Assembly: GCF_000770635.1 (NCBI RefSeq)
Contig: NZ_AVBF01000006.1
Location: 48,830 to 112,829 of the forward strand
DNA length: 64,000 bases
From: Pontibacillus yanchengensis Y32
GTDB taxonomy: Bacteria > Bacillota > Bacilli > Bacillales > BH030062
Direction: 5' to 3'
Shown: positions 8,664 through 17,997 of the stretch, piece after piece
How the letters are laid out: every line of letters starts with the position of its first letter
How positions within the stretch are numbered: position 1 is the stretch's first letter
Notes under the pieces: model-generated
What the model saw: only the letters and a program-made list of their open reading frames with translations
Databases searched by the model: none
Told to the model about the DNA's origin: nothing
Made by a program: the position numbers and the translations under genes

Positions 8664-10256
8664 ATGAGAGAAAAGCTACAACTTTATAGAGAAAAGGTAA
8701 CTACATTTTGGCAAAGCCGTACTCTCGCTCAAAAAAGTGTCATGATTGGTGCAATTATTGGTTTGTTTGTTTTAATAATTGGAGTGAGTGCGTTTGCTTC
8801 CAATACCAAAATGGTACCTCTATATAGTAATCTATCACTGCAAGAGGTAGGTCAAATTAAAGAAGAACTCGACACGAGGAACATTAAGTATGAAATATCT
8901 AGTGGAGGACAAAGTGTACTAGTTCCACAAGAACAAGTGGATTCTTTATTAGTTGATTTAGCAGCACAAGGACTACCAAATAGCGGAAACATTGACTACT
9001 CCTTTTTTAGTGCTAATACATCGTGGGGAATGACAGACAATGAATTTGATGTCATTAAATTAGATGCGATGCAAACAGAATTATCAACGTTAATTTCAAG
9101 TATTGATGGTATCCGAGATGCAAAAGTAATGATTAATAAACCTAAAGAATCTGTTTTTGTAGGAGAACAGCAGCAACAAGCCTCTGCATCAGTAGTTATC
9201 CAAAGAGAAGGTGGCTACCAAATAGATCAGAGTAAAGTTAAATCCTTATATAACTTAGTTTCAAAATCAGTGCCGAACCTTTCTACAGATAATATCGTCA
9301 TTACAGATCAATCCTTTACATATTACGACTTAGAAAATGAAGGAAATATGGCATCAGGTAATACGTACGAATATCAACAAGGGATAAAGAAAGATATAGA
9401 ACGAGATATTCAACAACGTGTACAAAAAATGCTAGGGATGATGATAGGTAGAGATAAAGTCGTGGTATCTGTAACTGCCGATGTAGATTTTACAAAAGAA
9501 AACCGCACCGAAAACCTCGTACAGCCAAGCTCAGCTGACGGTGAAGAAGGATTACCAGTCAGTGTTGAGAGAATCACAGAAACCTATACAGGAAATCCAC
9601 CAGTAGGGGGTACACCTGGAACAGGGGAAGAAGATGTACCGAACTATGATACAGCTGACGGTGAAGGTGACGGCGATTATGAAATGATGAAAGAAACGAT
9701 TAACAATGAATATAACCGTATTCAACGTAATATTGTGGAAAGTCCTTACAAGCTTCGAGATTTAGGCATTCAAGTAGCCGTTGATAATAGTAAAGCACAA
9801 ACGGAAAACGCAGAAACTGCAGAAACATTGAGTACACAAGAACAAAATACTGTAACTGAGAGTGTTACGTCTATCTTGAGTTCTATAGTGCAAACATCTG
9901 TTTCTGAAGAATATGGAGAGATAGAACCATCTAACAAGATTTCTGTTGTCTTTGAAGAATTTAATGGACAACCTCAATTTGAAGGTCCATCTACACCAGT
10001 TATTCCTACATGGCTATATGCTGTTGGGGGAGTTCTCCTAGTTATCATTGCTACGTTAATTTGGATGTTAGTGAAGGGGAACAAGAAGAAAGCTGTGAAG
10101 GAAGAATATGTGGAAGAAACACCAGTATCAATACCTGATATTGAGGAGGAACAAGAAACCGAAGCATCTTTACGTCGAAAGCAACTAGAACGTATGGCTA
10201 AGGATAAACCGGAAGATTTTGCAAAACTTCTTAGATCGTGGATTGCAGAAGACTAG
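8664..10256 (+). CDS. fliF: Flagellar MS-ring protein FliF
   Basis: Forms the MS-ring in the cytoplasmic membrane, the base on which the flagellum is built; 530 aa from ATG 8664. Two membrane helices (about residues 27-46 and 448-470) flank the periplasm-side ring-building domains. The C-terminal tail (LRSWIAED) binds FliG. The ATG follows GGGGGC; a longer in-frame TTG start at 8646 has no better site. A strongly acidic, Gly-rich linker near residues 290-345 is long and low in complexity. Confidence 0.96.
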   Translation: MREKLQLYREKVTTFWQSRTLAQKSVMIGAIIGLFVLIIGVSAFASNTKMVPLYSNLSLQEVGQIKEELDTRNIKYEISSGGQSVLVPQEQVDSLLVDLAAQGLPNSGNIDYSFFSANTSWGMTDNEFDVIKLDAMQTELSTLISSIDGIRDAKVMINKPKESVFVGEQQQQASASVVIQREGGYQIDQSKVKSLYNLVSKSVPNLSTDNIVITDQSFTYYDLENEGNMASGNTYEYQQGIKKDIERDIQQRVQKMLGMMIGRDKVVVSVTADVDFTKENRTENLVQPSSADGEEGLPVSVERITETYTGNPPVGGTPGTGEEDVPNYDTADGEGDGDYEMMKETINNEYNRIQRNIVESPYKLRDLGIQVAVDNSKAQTENAETAETLSTQEQNTVTESVTSILSSIVQTSVSEEYGEIEPSNKISVVFEEFNGQPQFEGPSTPVIPTWLYAVGGVLLVIIATLIWMLVKGNKKKAVKEEYVEETPVSIPDIEEEQETEASLRRKQLERMAKDKPEDFAKLLRSWIAED

Positions 10257-10268
10257 GAGGAAGCGTTT

Positions 10269-11282
10269 ATGGCGAAGCAGAAGAATGAGATTACAGGCAA
10301 GCAGAAGGCTGCTGTGTTACTCATATCTCTTGGGCCTGATGTATCAGCACAAGTATACAAACACCTAACAGAAGAAGAAATAGAAAAACTTACTTTAGAA
10401 ATATCATCCGTTAAAAAAGTAGAACCAGAACAAAAAGAGCAAATTTTAGATCAATTTCATCAGATAGCATTAGCGCAAGATTACATTTCACAAGGTGGAA
10501 TTGGCTATGCGAAAACAGTGCTTGAAAAAGCTTTAGGAGAATCTGAGGCTTCCAATCTAATCAATAGACTGACGTCCTCGTTACAAGTAAGACCATTTGA
10601 TTTTGCTCGAAAAGCTGATCCAGCACAAATCCTAAACTTTATTCAAAATGAACATCCACAGACTATTGCATTAGTCCTTTCTTATTTAGACTCTGAGCAA
10701 TCAGCTCAAATTCTATCAGAGCTACCACAAGAAATGCAGGCTGACATTGCGAAAAGAATTGCTATTATGGATTCCACATCGCCAGAAGTCATTAGTGAAG
10801 TTGAACAAATTTTGGAACGAAAACTATCTACAACAGTCACTCAAGACTACACACAAACTGGTGGTATTGAAGCGGTTGTGGAGGTACTGAATGGAGTAGA
10901 CCGAAGCACTGAAAGAACAATATTAGATTCTTTAGAAATCCAAGACCCAGAACTGGCAGAAGAAATTAAAAAGCGCATGTTTGTATTTGAAGATATTGTT
11001 ACTTTAGATAATCGCGCAATTCAGCGTGTTATCAGAGAAGTTGAAAATGAAGATCTTATGTTATCCCTAAAAGTAGCTAGTGAAGAAGTCAAAGAAGTAG
11101 TATTCAATAATATGTCTAATCGAATGGCGGAAACATTTAAAGAAGAGATGGAGTATATGGGTCCTGTGAGACTCAAAGATGTGGAAGAAAGCCAGTCTAG
11201 GATAGTTGCTGTCATACGAAGATTAGAAGATGTTGGTGAAATTGTAATTGCTCGAGGCGGGGGTGACGATATTATTGTCTAA
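10269..11282 (+). CDS. fliG: Flagellar motor switch protein FliG
   Basis: C-ring protein that transmits torque from the stator and sets rotation direction, 337 aa. It shows the family motifs EHPQTIALVLSYL in the middle domain and a charged C-terminal torque helix region (residues about 275-310). AGGAGG lies at the fliF-fliG junction. The end of the gene overlaps the likely fliH start. Confidence 0.97.
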   Translation: MAKQKNEITGKQKAAVLLISLGPDVSAQVYKHLTEEEIEKLTLEISSVKKVEPEQKEQILDQFHQIALAQDYISQGGIGYAKTVLEKALGESEASNLINRLTSSLQVRPFDFARKADPAQILNFIQNEHPQTIALVLSYLDSEQSAQILSELPQEMQADIAKRIAIMDSTSPEVISEVEQILERKLSTTVTQDYTQTGGIEAVVEVLNGVDRSTERTILDSLEIQDPELAEEIKKRMFVFEDIVTLDNRAIQRVIREVENEDLMLSLKVASEEVKEVVFNNMSNRMAETFKEEMEYMGPVRLKDVEESQSRIVAVIRRLEDVGEIVIARGGGDDIIV

Positions 11283-12057
11283 CTCGAAAAAGGTAATTGG
11301 ATTAAAGCCAATCAACACTCAACCTCCAAGCCAAACTATTACAACTAATGATGAGGTTGAAGTAACACAAGAACATGCTGATCAGGTTAAGCAACAAGCA
11401 GAAGAAACATTTCTTCAAGCAGAAGAAACGTTAAAACAAGCTGAAGAGAGAGCACAACAACTGATTGCAGAAGCGCAGACGGATATCGAGCAACAAAAAA
11501 GTAACTGGGAACAAGAAAAGCAAGAGTTGATTAAGCAAGTAAAAGAAGATGCTTATAAAGATGGATTTGCAGAAGGTAAAGTGGAAGCAGAATCGGAATA
11601 TGAATCTCTTATTCAACATGCGCAGTCTATAACAGCTCGTGCAGAGCAAGATTATAAGCATCGAGTGGAAGAAAGTGAAGAAACAATACTTCAATTAGGA
11701 ATTGCTTCTGCCTCTAAGATTTTAAACAAGAAATTACATGAGGAACCTTATCAATTTGTAGAAATTGTACGTTCTCTTATAGAAGAAGTGAAAGAACAAG
11801 GCCAATTATCCATTTATGTACATCCTGATCAATATGAACAAGTCCTGTCACAAAAAACAGAATTACAAATGGTTGTAGACAATCAGGCGGACTTGTCTAT
11901 TTATCCGAAGCATAATTTAACTTCTTATCAATGCTATGCTGAATCACCATTTGGCAGAGTAGATGCTAGTATCGACAGTCAATTACAAGAACTGCGGACG
12001 AAATTGCTTGAATTATTAGAGGAGGCCAAAGCCAGTGAGAATGAATCAACTTACTGA
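11275..12057 (+). CDS. fliH: Flagellar assembly protein FliH
   Basis: Regulator and stator-like partner of the FliI export ATPase, about 260 aa. The centre is a long Glu/Gln/Ala-rich coiled coil (about residues 25-120) and the C-terminus is the V-type ATPase E-subunit-like domain. The start is not certain: TTG 11275, 8 nt inside fliG and preceded by GGCGGGGGTG, is preferred; GTG 11263 and TTG 11248 are alternatives. It overlaps fliI by 23 nt. Confidence 0.9.
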   Translation: MSNSKKVIGLKPINTQPPSQTITTNDEVEVTQEHADQVKQQAEETFLQAEETLKQAEERAQQLIAEAQTDIEQQKSNWEQEKQELIKQVKEDAYKDGFAEGKVEAESEYESLIQHAQSITARAEQDYKHRVEESEETILQLGIASASKILNKKLHEEPYQFVEIVRSLIEEVKEQGQLSIYVHPDQYEQVLSQKTELQMVVDNQADLSIYPKHNLTSYQCYAESPFGRVDASIDSQLQELRTKLLELLEEAKASENESTY

Positions 12058-13354
12058 AGAAATTCCTCATCTTGATACCTTTAAAAGGTACGGGAAAATT
12101 CATAGAGTTGTAGGGCTTATGATTGAATCCAAAGGTCCAGAAGCAAGTGTTGGAGAAGTATGTATTATTCATTCTAGTCCCAAAAAAGGGCAACAAATTT
12201 TAGCTGAAGTCGTTGGGTTTCACAACGAGAATGTTCTCCTTATGCCGTATTCCGAAATAACAGACATAGCTCCTGGATGTCTAGTCGAATCTACTGGTGA
12301 CCCATTACAAATCAAAATAGGAAGAGGGATAATTGGACAAGTAATTGATTCATTAGGACGTCCTTTGTATGAAGACATGCAATTACCGAAAGGACTTGAA
12401 ATGTATCCTACTGATCAATCGCCCCCTAACCCATTGTCTAGACCTAGGATTCATGAGCCAATTCAAGTAGGTGTACGATTAATTGATACTCTTTTAACTG
12501 TTGGGAAAGGTCAACGAATAGGTATTTTTGCTGGTAGTGGTGTTGGGAAGAGTACGTTAATGGGGATGATTGCACGTAACAGTGGTGCAGATATTAATGT
12601 GATTGCGTTAATTGGTGAACGTGGTCGAGAAGTAAAGGAATTTATCGAGAAAGACTTAGGTCCTGAGGGGTTAAAGAAATCGATTGTGGTAGTTGCTACT
12701 TCAGACCAACCTGCTCTAATGCGCATAAAGGGAGCCTATACTGCCACGGCGATTAGTGAATACTTTCGAGATCTTGGCTTTAATGTAAATTTAATGATGG
12801 ATTCTGTTACAAGGGTAGCCATGGCACAAAGAGAAGTGGGACTGGCTACTGGTGAGCCACCAACAACCAAAGGGTACACGCCAAGTGTATTTGCAATTTT
12901 ACCTAAGTTATTAGAACGTACAGGCACTAATCATTTAGGAACTATTACAGCATTTTATACAGTTCTTGTGGATGGTGACGATTTGAATGAACCAATATCA
13001 GATACAGTTAGAGGGATATTAGATGGACATTTTGTTTTAGATCGAAAACTTGCAGAGCAAGGGCAGTTTCCAGCAGTAAATATTCTGAAATCAATCAGTC
13101 GTGTTATGAAGCAAATTACATCCACACAACATCAAGAAGCAGCAAATGAACTAAGGTCTATGCTAGCGACTTATGAGGAAAATCAGGAGCTCATTCAAAT
13201 TGGTGCATACAAGAAAGGCACATCCAGAGATGTAGACCAAGCAATACAGTATCACCCAAGTATTATTTCATTCTTGAAACAGGGAACAGAGGAAGAAGTT
13301 AAACATGACGAGGCAGTAAGTCAATTACTGAAGCTAGTAGGTCGAGGGGAGTGA
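12035..13354 (+). CDS. fliI: Flagellar export ATPase FliI
   Basis: F1-beta-like ATPase that powers and orders export of rod, hook and filament proteins; 439 aa. Walker A AGSGVGKS lies at residues 166-173 and is followed by the IGERGREVKEF motif typical of FliI/SctN. GTG 12035 is chosen because AGAGGAGG lies 9 nt upstream; ATG 12041 would be too far. It overlaps the fliH end, implying translational coupling. Confidence 0.96.
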   Translation: MRMNQLTEEIPHLDTFKRYGKIHRVVGLMIESKGPEASVGEVCIIHSSPKKGQQILAEVVGFHNENVLLMPYSEITDIAPGCLVESTGDPLQIKIGRGIIGQVIDSLGRPLYEDMQLPKGLEMYPTDQSPPNPLSRPRIHEPIQVGVRLIDTLLTVGKGQRIGIFAGSGVGKSTLMGMIARNSGADINVIALIGERGREVKEFIEKDLGPEGLKKSIVVVATSDQPALMRIKGAYTATAISEYFRDLGFNVNLMMDSVTRVAMAQREVGLATGEPPTTKGYTPSVFAILPKLLERTGTNHLGTITAFYTVLVDGDDLNEPISDTVRGILDGHFVLDRKLAEQGQFPAVNILKSISRVMKQITSTQHQEAANELRSMLATYEENQELIQIGAYKKGTSRDVDQAIQYHPSIISFLKQGTEEEVKHDEAVSQLLKLVGRGE

Positions 13355-13360
13355 TGAATA

Positions 13361-13807
13361 GTGGCGGACATTGCAACGTTTCATAAGTTACTCCAAATTA
13401 AAGAAACAGATAAAAACGTAGCTCACAAAGTGTACCAGGAATCAGTAGAAGAGTTTGAACAAGTTGCAACCAAAATGTATGAGCTTTTAAAGAAGAAGGA
13501 ACAAGCTGAGGAATATTACCATCATCAATTACAGCATAATACTCAAGTTACTGATCTACATATGACGTTTAATTATATAGAACAACTAGATAAACAGATT
13601 TCTCAAATGCAGTCTTCCGTTCAAAAAGCTCGAAATCAAATGGAGACCAAACAAGAAGAATTAACGAGTGCTCATGTAGAAATGAAGAAATATGAAAAAA
13701 TCATTGATAGAAAAGAGCATAATCTTCATTCTTTACTAATGGAAAATGAAAAGAAACACATGGATGAGTTATCTATGCAACAGTTTATAAGTCAAGGGAA
13801 TAGGTGA
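13361..13807 (+). CDS. fliJ: Flagellar export chaperone FliJ
   Basis: Small, almost wholly coiled-coil protein that links the FliI ring to the export gate, 148 aa. Charged heptad repeats run throughout, and the position between fliI and a ylxF-like gene fits. GTG start at 13361 with an upstream GAGGGGAG. The stop overlaps the next start by 4 nt. Confidence 0.92.
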   Translation: MADIATFHKLLQIKETDKNVAHKVYQESVEEFEQVATKMYELLKKKEQAEEYYHHQLQHNTQVTDLHMTFNYIEQLDKQISQMQSSVQKARNQMETKQEELTSAHVEMKKYEKIIDRKEHNLHSLLMENEKKHMDELSMQQFISQGNR

Positions 13808-14406
13808 GTTTAATGGCACAACAGGAATACAACCAAGTAGAAACAAAAAAAACAAATAAATTCCAGTGGTTCGTGTTCGTTATCCTTATTCCATTATTGT
13901 TTGCGATTACCTTCGCTTTGATAGTTATGACTATAGGTGGTGTGAATGTGTTTCAAAAGGTTCAAGAGTATGGTGGAAAGATTCCAGTAATCTCATCGAT
14001 GGTGTCTTCTGAACAAACTCAAGAAAAGCAAGAACCACAATCTGCTGAGCTGCAAGCAACTGTTCAAGATCAAAAAGCCCAAATTCAACAGTTACAAGGG
14101 ACTATTACACAGAAAGACCAAACTATTGAAGAGCTTAACCAACAAATTGAAGAGCTAACGAACCAATTAAATGAAAAATCAAAGTCAGATAAACAACGAG
14201 CCGAAATAATGAAAAATATGTCCTCTTCATTTAAAGAGATGGATGCCGAAAAAGCAGCCCCAATTATTGCACAACTAGATCAGTCCACTGCTGTTTCTAT
14301 ACTACAGGAAATACCAGATGAAGAGCGGGGAAACATTTTCGCTAACATGAGCCCTGAACAGGCTGCTTCATTCACAAATGCATTAGTTAATAGTGGTGCA
14401 CCTTAA
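13804..14406 (+). CDS. ylxF: YlxF / MotE-like membrane protein
   Basis: One membrane helix (about residues 19-44), then a coiled coil rich in Gln and Glu (residues about 75-125), then an MgtE-N-like fold (AAPIIAQLDQSTAVSILQEI). Such proteins sit between fliJ and fliK in Bacilli and are thought to help motor or stator assembly; the exact role is not established. GTG 13804 overlaps the fliJ stop (GTGA); ATG 13813 is possible. Confidence 0.85.
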   Translation: MSLMAQQEYNQVETKKTNKFQWFVFVILIPLLFAITFALIVMTIGGVNVFQKVQEYGGKIPVISSMVSSEQTQEKQEPQSAELQATVQDQKAQIQQLQGTITQKDQTIEELNQQIEELTNQLNEKSKSDKQRAEIMKNMSSSFKEMDAEKAAPIIAQLDQSTAVSILQEIPDEERGNIFANMSPEQAASFTNALVNSGAP

Positions 14407-14445
14407 TCAGAGTATTCCATTATCCTTTGAAAGGGGGTGAAAAAT

Positions 14446-15981
14446 ATGAGTAATAACGTAATGATGTTGTCTCAAGTAATCAGTCAATCAAAAAGCCCGC
14501 TAAAACAAGTTATTAATCAATCCGTCAAGAGTGATTCTAGTAAGAGTTTTAGCACGGCAATTCAAGCAGTATTGAAGAATAGTGATTCAAAGTCAGAATT
14601 ACAAAAGGGGCTTTCAGAGCTAGTTTCATCTACTCCATTTTCAGAAAAGGTAAAGTCGTTATTAAATAATGTAAAACAATTCTTATCTACCATACCCAAA
14701 GAAGATCAAATGTTAAACGTAAGTATGCTTTCAAATTTAAAAAATAGTGAAATATGGTCAACACTTTCTAACCAACAACAAGAAGAAATTGTGGGTATGT
14801 TTGAAAATAACCAATCTATTCTTTCTATCATTAATGCAATGGACTCGAGTGAATCTAGCAATGCTACTATCCAATTGATAACAGTTCAATCCTGGTTCCA
14901 AGCTAATCCTACTTATGGGGAAACGCAAAAAGGTTCTGTTATTGAAGCTCAAATTAACCAAATACAACAACAATCAATGAAGGGTAATACCCAGATTGCA
15001 AATAGTTTACTAAATCATTTAGATACGCTGCAATCTAATGTTACGTCTCCTATTAAATCGGGATCGAACAAAGCTATGGACAAACTAGTTCAGGAATTAA
15101 CCACAACCCTTCAAAAGCTTGATCAGGAAGCGCAACTAACTAAAAGTCAAATGACTACACTAGAGAAGAAACTCTTTGAAATAGCAAAACAATGGATACA
15201 ATTAGACAAATCTCAAACACAAGCTTCCAATCTAATGGTGCAGCAACTAAAGCAAGAAGGTGTTTCAAGTAAGGCACTGGAGTCATGGCAGCAAGCATTA
15301 TCTAATCTTAGGAAACGTAGTTCCTTAGCAAATCAGAATCAATATGGTCAAAACGCTACGGTAACACGAAACGAGTTTGCAAATTGGATTAGAAGCGCAT
15401 GGCAACGAATGAATACAGAAGGCTCAAAAGTAACACAACAAGAACAACAAAATGTAAAAGCATCTCCACCACAATTTAGCTCTTCTGATATGGTTCCAAT
15501 GTCTAAACAAGAACAAATGGTTATTAAGTTAAATGGATCTCAGTCTAATGAGAATATGCAGAAACAACTAGTAGAAGAGTTTCAAAAGGTCATGAATCGC
15601 AGTAAGTTTTCCATTCATAAAGGGAGTTCTCAACTATCTATTAAGTTAAATCCATCTCAATTGGGAGATATGATGGTGAAGATGACTCAACAAAATGGCG
15701 AGATGATGGTGAAAATTATGGTGACTTCACAGGCAGCAAAAGAAATGCTAGAAGGAAATCTTCAACAGCTTCGTCACATGTTCTCACCTAGCCAAGTACA
15801 AATTGAGAAGCATGACCAATTAACTTCTACCCAAGAAAGCCATTTACTAGATAAGGAACAAGCTGATAAAGAAGAGGAACAATCTGAAAACTTCCAGTCT
15901 GCTTTTGAGACTGAGGAGGAGCATGAAGAAGACTCAGAGAATATGAGTTTCCATGACTTATTAATGAATGAGAAAGTGTAG
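14446..15981 (+). CDS. fliK: Flagellar hook-length control protein FliK
   Basis: Secreted ruler that measures hook length and triggers the switch of the FlhB gate; 511 aa. The N-terminal part is Ser/Gln/Asn-rich and poorly conserved. The C-terminal domain (about residues 375-455) has the family motif LSIKLNPSQLGDMMVKM. An acidic Glu-rich tail follows. ATG 14446 follows AAGGGGGTGA at good spacing; GTG 14437 lies inside that site. Confidence 0.92.
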   Translation: MSNNVMMLSQVISQSKSPLKQVINQSVKSDSSKSFSTAIQAVLKNSDSKSELQKGLSELVSSTPFSEKVKSLLNNVKQFLSTIPKEDQMLNVSMLSNLKNSEIWSTLSNQQQEEIVGMFENNQSILSIINAMDSSESSNATIQLITVQSWFQANPTYGETQKGSVIEAQINQIQQQSMKGNTQIANSLLNHLDTLQSNVTSPIKSGSNKAMDKLVQELTTTLQKLDQEAQLTKSQMTTLEKKLFEIAKQWIQLDKSQTQASNLMVQQLKQEGVSSKALESWQQALSNLRKRSSLANQNQYGQNATVTRNEFANWIRSAWQRMNTEGSKVTQQEQQNVKASPPQFSSSDMVPMSKQEQMVIKLNGSQSNENMQKQLVEEFQKVMNRSKFSIHKGSSQLSIKLNPSQLGDMMVKMTQQNGEMMVKIMVTSQAAKEMLEGNLQQLRHMFSPSQVQIEKHDQLTSTQESHLLDKEQADKEEEQSENFQSAFETEEEHEEDSENMSFHDLLMNEKV

Positions 15982-15990
15982 GTGAATGCA

Positions 15991-16443
15991 ATGCCTAGTA
16001 TTGATCCCTCATTATATTTACAAACACAAACCCAAAACCAAACCAAGTCCCAAGAATCGAAGAGTGCTACACTTGGAAAAGATGATTTTCTTAAGATTTT
16101 GATGACTCAGCTTCAAAACCAAGATCCTACTAGTCCAATGAAAGATAAAGAGTTTATTTCTCAAATGACAAGCTTTTCAACATTAGAACAAATGACGAAC
16201 ATGTCTGATGCTATTCAAAAACTTACAGAAGCTCAATCCGAAGCACCTGTTGTTAAGTATAGCAATATGATAGGCAAACAAGTTTCCTATGAATTCTCAA
16301 ATGAAAATGGGACAACAGGAAGTGAAACCAGTGAGGTAGCAGCCGTCTCTAAAAAAGGAGAGAAGATTGAGCTTGAATTAGCGAATGGTGATCGAATTAG
16401 TACGAATGCTATCACTAGAGTTAGCCTTGAGGCGAGTGAATAA
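15991..16443 (+). CDS. flgD: Flagellar hook assembly scaffold FlgD
   Basis: Hook cap that lets hook subunits polymerise, 150 aa, called YlxG in older B. subtilis annotation. The N-terminal core KDDFLKILMTQLQNQDPTSP is diagnostic. It is a short form without the long Ig-like C-terminal domain of E. coli FlgD. ATG 15991 follows AGGTGA; GTG 15982 is part of that site. Confidence 0.94.
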   Translation: MPSIDPSLYLQTQTQNQTKSQESKSATLGKDDFLKILMTQLQNQDPTSPMKDKEFISQMTSFSTLEQMTNMSDAIQKLTEAQSEAPVVKYSNMIGKQVSYEFSNENGTTGSETSEVAAVSKKGEKIELELANGDRISTNAITRVSLEASE

Positions 16444-16458
16444 GAAAGAAGGGGTATC

Positions 16459-16872
16459 ATGGATCCAAGAATCCATCAGTTACAGCACCAACCCTTACAG
16501 CTTCCAAAAACAAAGAATACGAATGTTTCCTCAAGTAATTCTGCGTCTTTTCAACAAGTTCTTCAAAAAGAAGTTGAAAGTTTAACAATTAGCAAGCATG
16601 CGCGGACAAGGTTACAAGAACGAAACATTCACATACAAGATCATGTATGGGAAACAATTTCATCAAAAGTAAAGGAAGCGAAAGCAAAAGGAGTAACAGA
16701 GTCATTAGTAGTAACTAAAGATGCAGCATTAGTAGTGAGCGCCAAAAATGATACTGTCATTACAGCAATGGATCGCAATGAAGCCGCATCGCAAATATTT
16801 ACGAATATAAATGGAACAATTTTAATGGAAGATCAGGCTGGACCTACGGGAGGCCTACAAGCTGCGGACTGA
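16459..16872 (+). CDS. Flagellar operon protein, TIGR02530 type
   Basis: Small protein (137 aa) of the kind annotated as 'flagellar operon protein' between flgD and the hook gene in many Firmicutes. It has a flexible Gln/Asn/Ser N-terminus and a conserved core (ISKHARTRLQERNI, LVVSAKNDTVITAMDR). No enzymatic motif is visible and no function is established to my knowledge; the place in the operon suggests hook assembly. B. subtilis lacks an equivalent at this position as far as I recall. Confidence 0.8.
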   Translation: MDPRIHQLQHQPLQLPKTKNTNVSSSNSASFQQVLQKEVESLTISKHARTRLQERNIHIQDHVWETISSKVKEAKAKGVTESLVVTKDAALVVSAKNDTVITAMDRNEAASQIFTNINGTILMEDQAGPTGGLQAAD

Positions 16873-16917
16873 TTGAAGCAGCTCTATTATTACAATTTGA
16901 AAGGATTGAATAACCTT

Positions 16918-17715
16918 ATGTTACGTTCAATGTATGCAGGTATTTCCGGAATGAAGGGTATGCAACAAAAATTAGATGTGATTGGTAACAACATTGCCAA
17001 TGTGAATACATCTGGCTATAAAAAAGGACGAGTAACGTTTCAAGATATGATGAGTCAAACCGTAAGTGCTGCTCAGGAGCCAGCTGGAAACTTAGGGGGT
17101 AAAAACCCTTCACAAGTAGGGCTTGGTTCTCAGCTAGGTTCGATTGACAATATCCACACTCAAGGTAATCGTCAAACCACCAATCGTCCTTTAGACCTTG
17201 CAATAGAAGGTGATGGTATGTTCGCTGTTACAGAAGGAACAGAAACATTTTACACAAGGTCAGGTAATTTTTATTTAGATCAATCAGGAGCTATAGTAAA
17301 TAATAATGGTCAATATTTAGCTGACACCGATGGAAATAATATTACGATTCCATCAGATGCTAAAAGTTTTAGTGTCCAATCAAATGGTACGGTCTCTTAT
17401 ATAAATGATGCAGGTAACCCAGATGAAGCTGGAACAGTAGGACTTGCTCAATTTGCAAACCCAGCCGGTTTAGAAAAAGTAGGCTCTAATATGTTCAGGA
17501 TGACAAATAACGCCAATAACGGCGCGCCTGATCTTGAAGCTCCAGGTACTGGCGGTAGAGGTACAATGGTCTCTGGCGCACTCGAAATGTCTAACGTTGA
17601 CCTAGGTGGAGAGTTCACGGAAATGATTACAGCTCAACGTGGTTTCCAAGCTAACACTCGTATTATTACGACTTCTGACGAAATCCTCCAAGAGCTCGTC
17701 AATCTAAAACGTTAA
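16918..17715 (+). CDS. flgE: Flagellar hook protein FlgE (FlgG-like)
   Basis: Hook subunit, 265 aa from ATG 16918. The N-terminal MLRSMYAGISGMK and NNIANVNTSGYKKGRV and the C-terminal MITAQRGFQANTRIITTSDE match the rod/hook family. The length and position fit the short B. subtilis hook protein, called FlgG in older annotation and FlgE now. AAAGGA lies 12 nt upstream of this ATG; an in-frame upstream start at 16873 is not conserved. Confidence 0.92.
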   Translation: MLRSMYAGISGMKGMQQKLDVIGNNIANVNTSGYKKGRVTFQDMMSQTVSAAQEPAGNLGGKNPSQVGLGSQLGSIDNIHTQGNRQTTNRPLDLAIEGDGMFAVTEGTETFYTRSGNFYLDQSGAIVNNNGQYLADTDGNNITIPSDAKSFSVQSNGTVSYINDAGNPDEAGTVGLAQFANPAGLEKVGSNMFRMTNNANNGAPDLEAPGTGGRGTMVSGALEMSNVDLGGEFTEMITAQRGFQANTRIITTSDEILQELVNLKR

Positions 17716-17734
17716 TATAGAGGAGGGTGTGGGG

Positions 17735-17782
17735 ATGGAGAACATCACTTTTATGTTGTTCTCTTTCTCCTTTTACATATGA
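17735..17782 (+). CDS. 15-codon leader ORF overlapping the swrD start
   Basis: ATG 17735 has an excellent GAGGAGGG site 7 nt upstream and encodes MENITFMLFSFSFYI, a short hydrophobic peptide. Its TGA (17780-17782) overlaps the swrD ATG (17779-17781) as ATGA. swrD itself has only pyrimidine-rich sequence in front of it, so it would be reached by ribosomes that finish this ORF. GAGAACA / TGTTCTC within it (from 17738) can form a hairpin. The arrangement is seen directly; the function is inference. Confidence 0.5.
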   Translation: MENITFMLFSFSFYI

Positions 17783-17997
17783 TTGCATTAACCAAGTTAA
17801 ACGGTGACCGGTTTACATTGAATGCTATATACATAGAGCAAGTTCAACGTTTGCCTGCTACCACAATTACATTAAATAACGGGAAGAAAGTTATTGTAAA
17901 AGAAACAGATGCAGAAGTCATTTCGCAAGTGAAACAATTTTATCGACAAATTGGATTAGTAGGGGTTCAAAATGATAATGAGGAGGGATCCTCTTGA
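17779..17997 (+). CDS. swrD: SwrD (FlbD/YlzI family)
   Basis: 72-aa protein of the FlbD family; in B. subtilis SwrD (YlzI) raises flagellar power and is needed for swarming. The core MIALTKLNGDRFTLNAIYIEQ fits. ATG 17779 lacks its own ribosome site and overlaps the stop of a short upstream ORF, so expression is probably translationally coupled. The 3' end overlaps the fliL start by 4 nt (TTGA). Confidence 0.88.
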   Translation: MIALTKLNGDRFTLNAIYIEQVQRLPATTITLNNGKKVIVKETDAEVISQVKQFYRQIGLVGVQNDNEEGSS

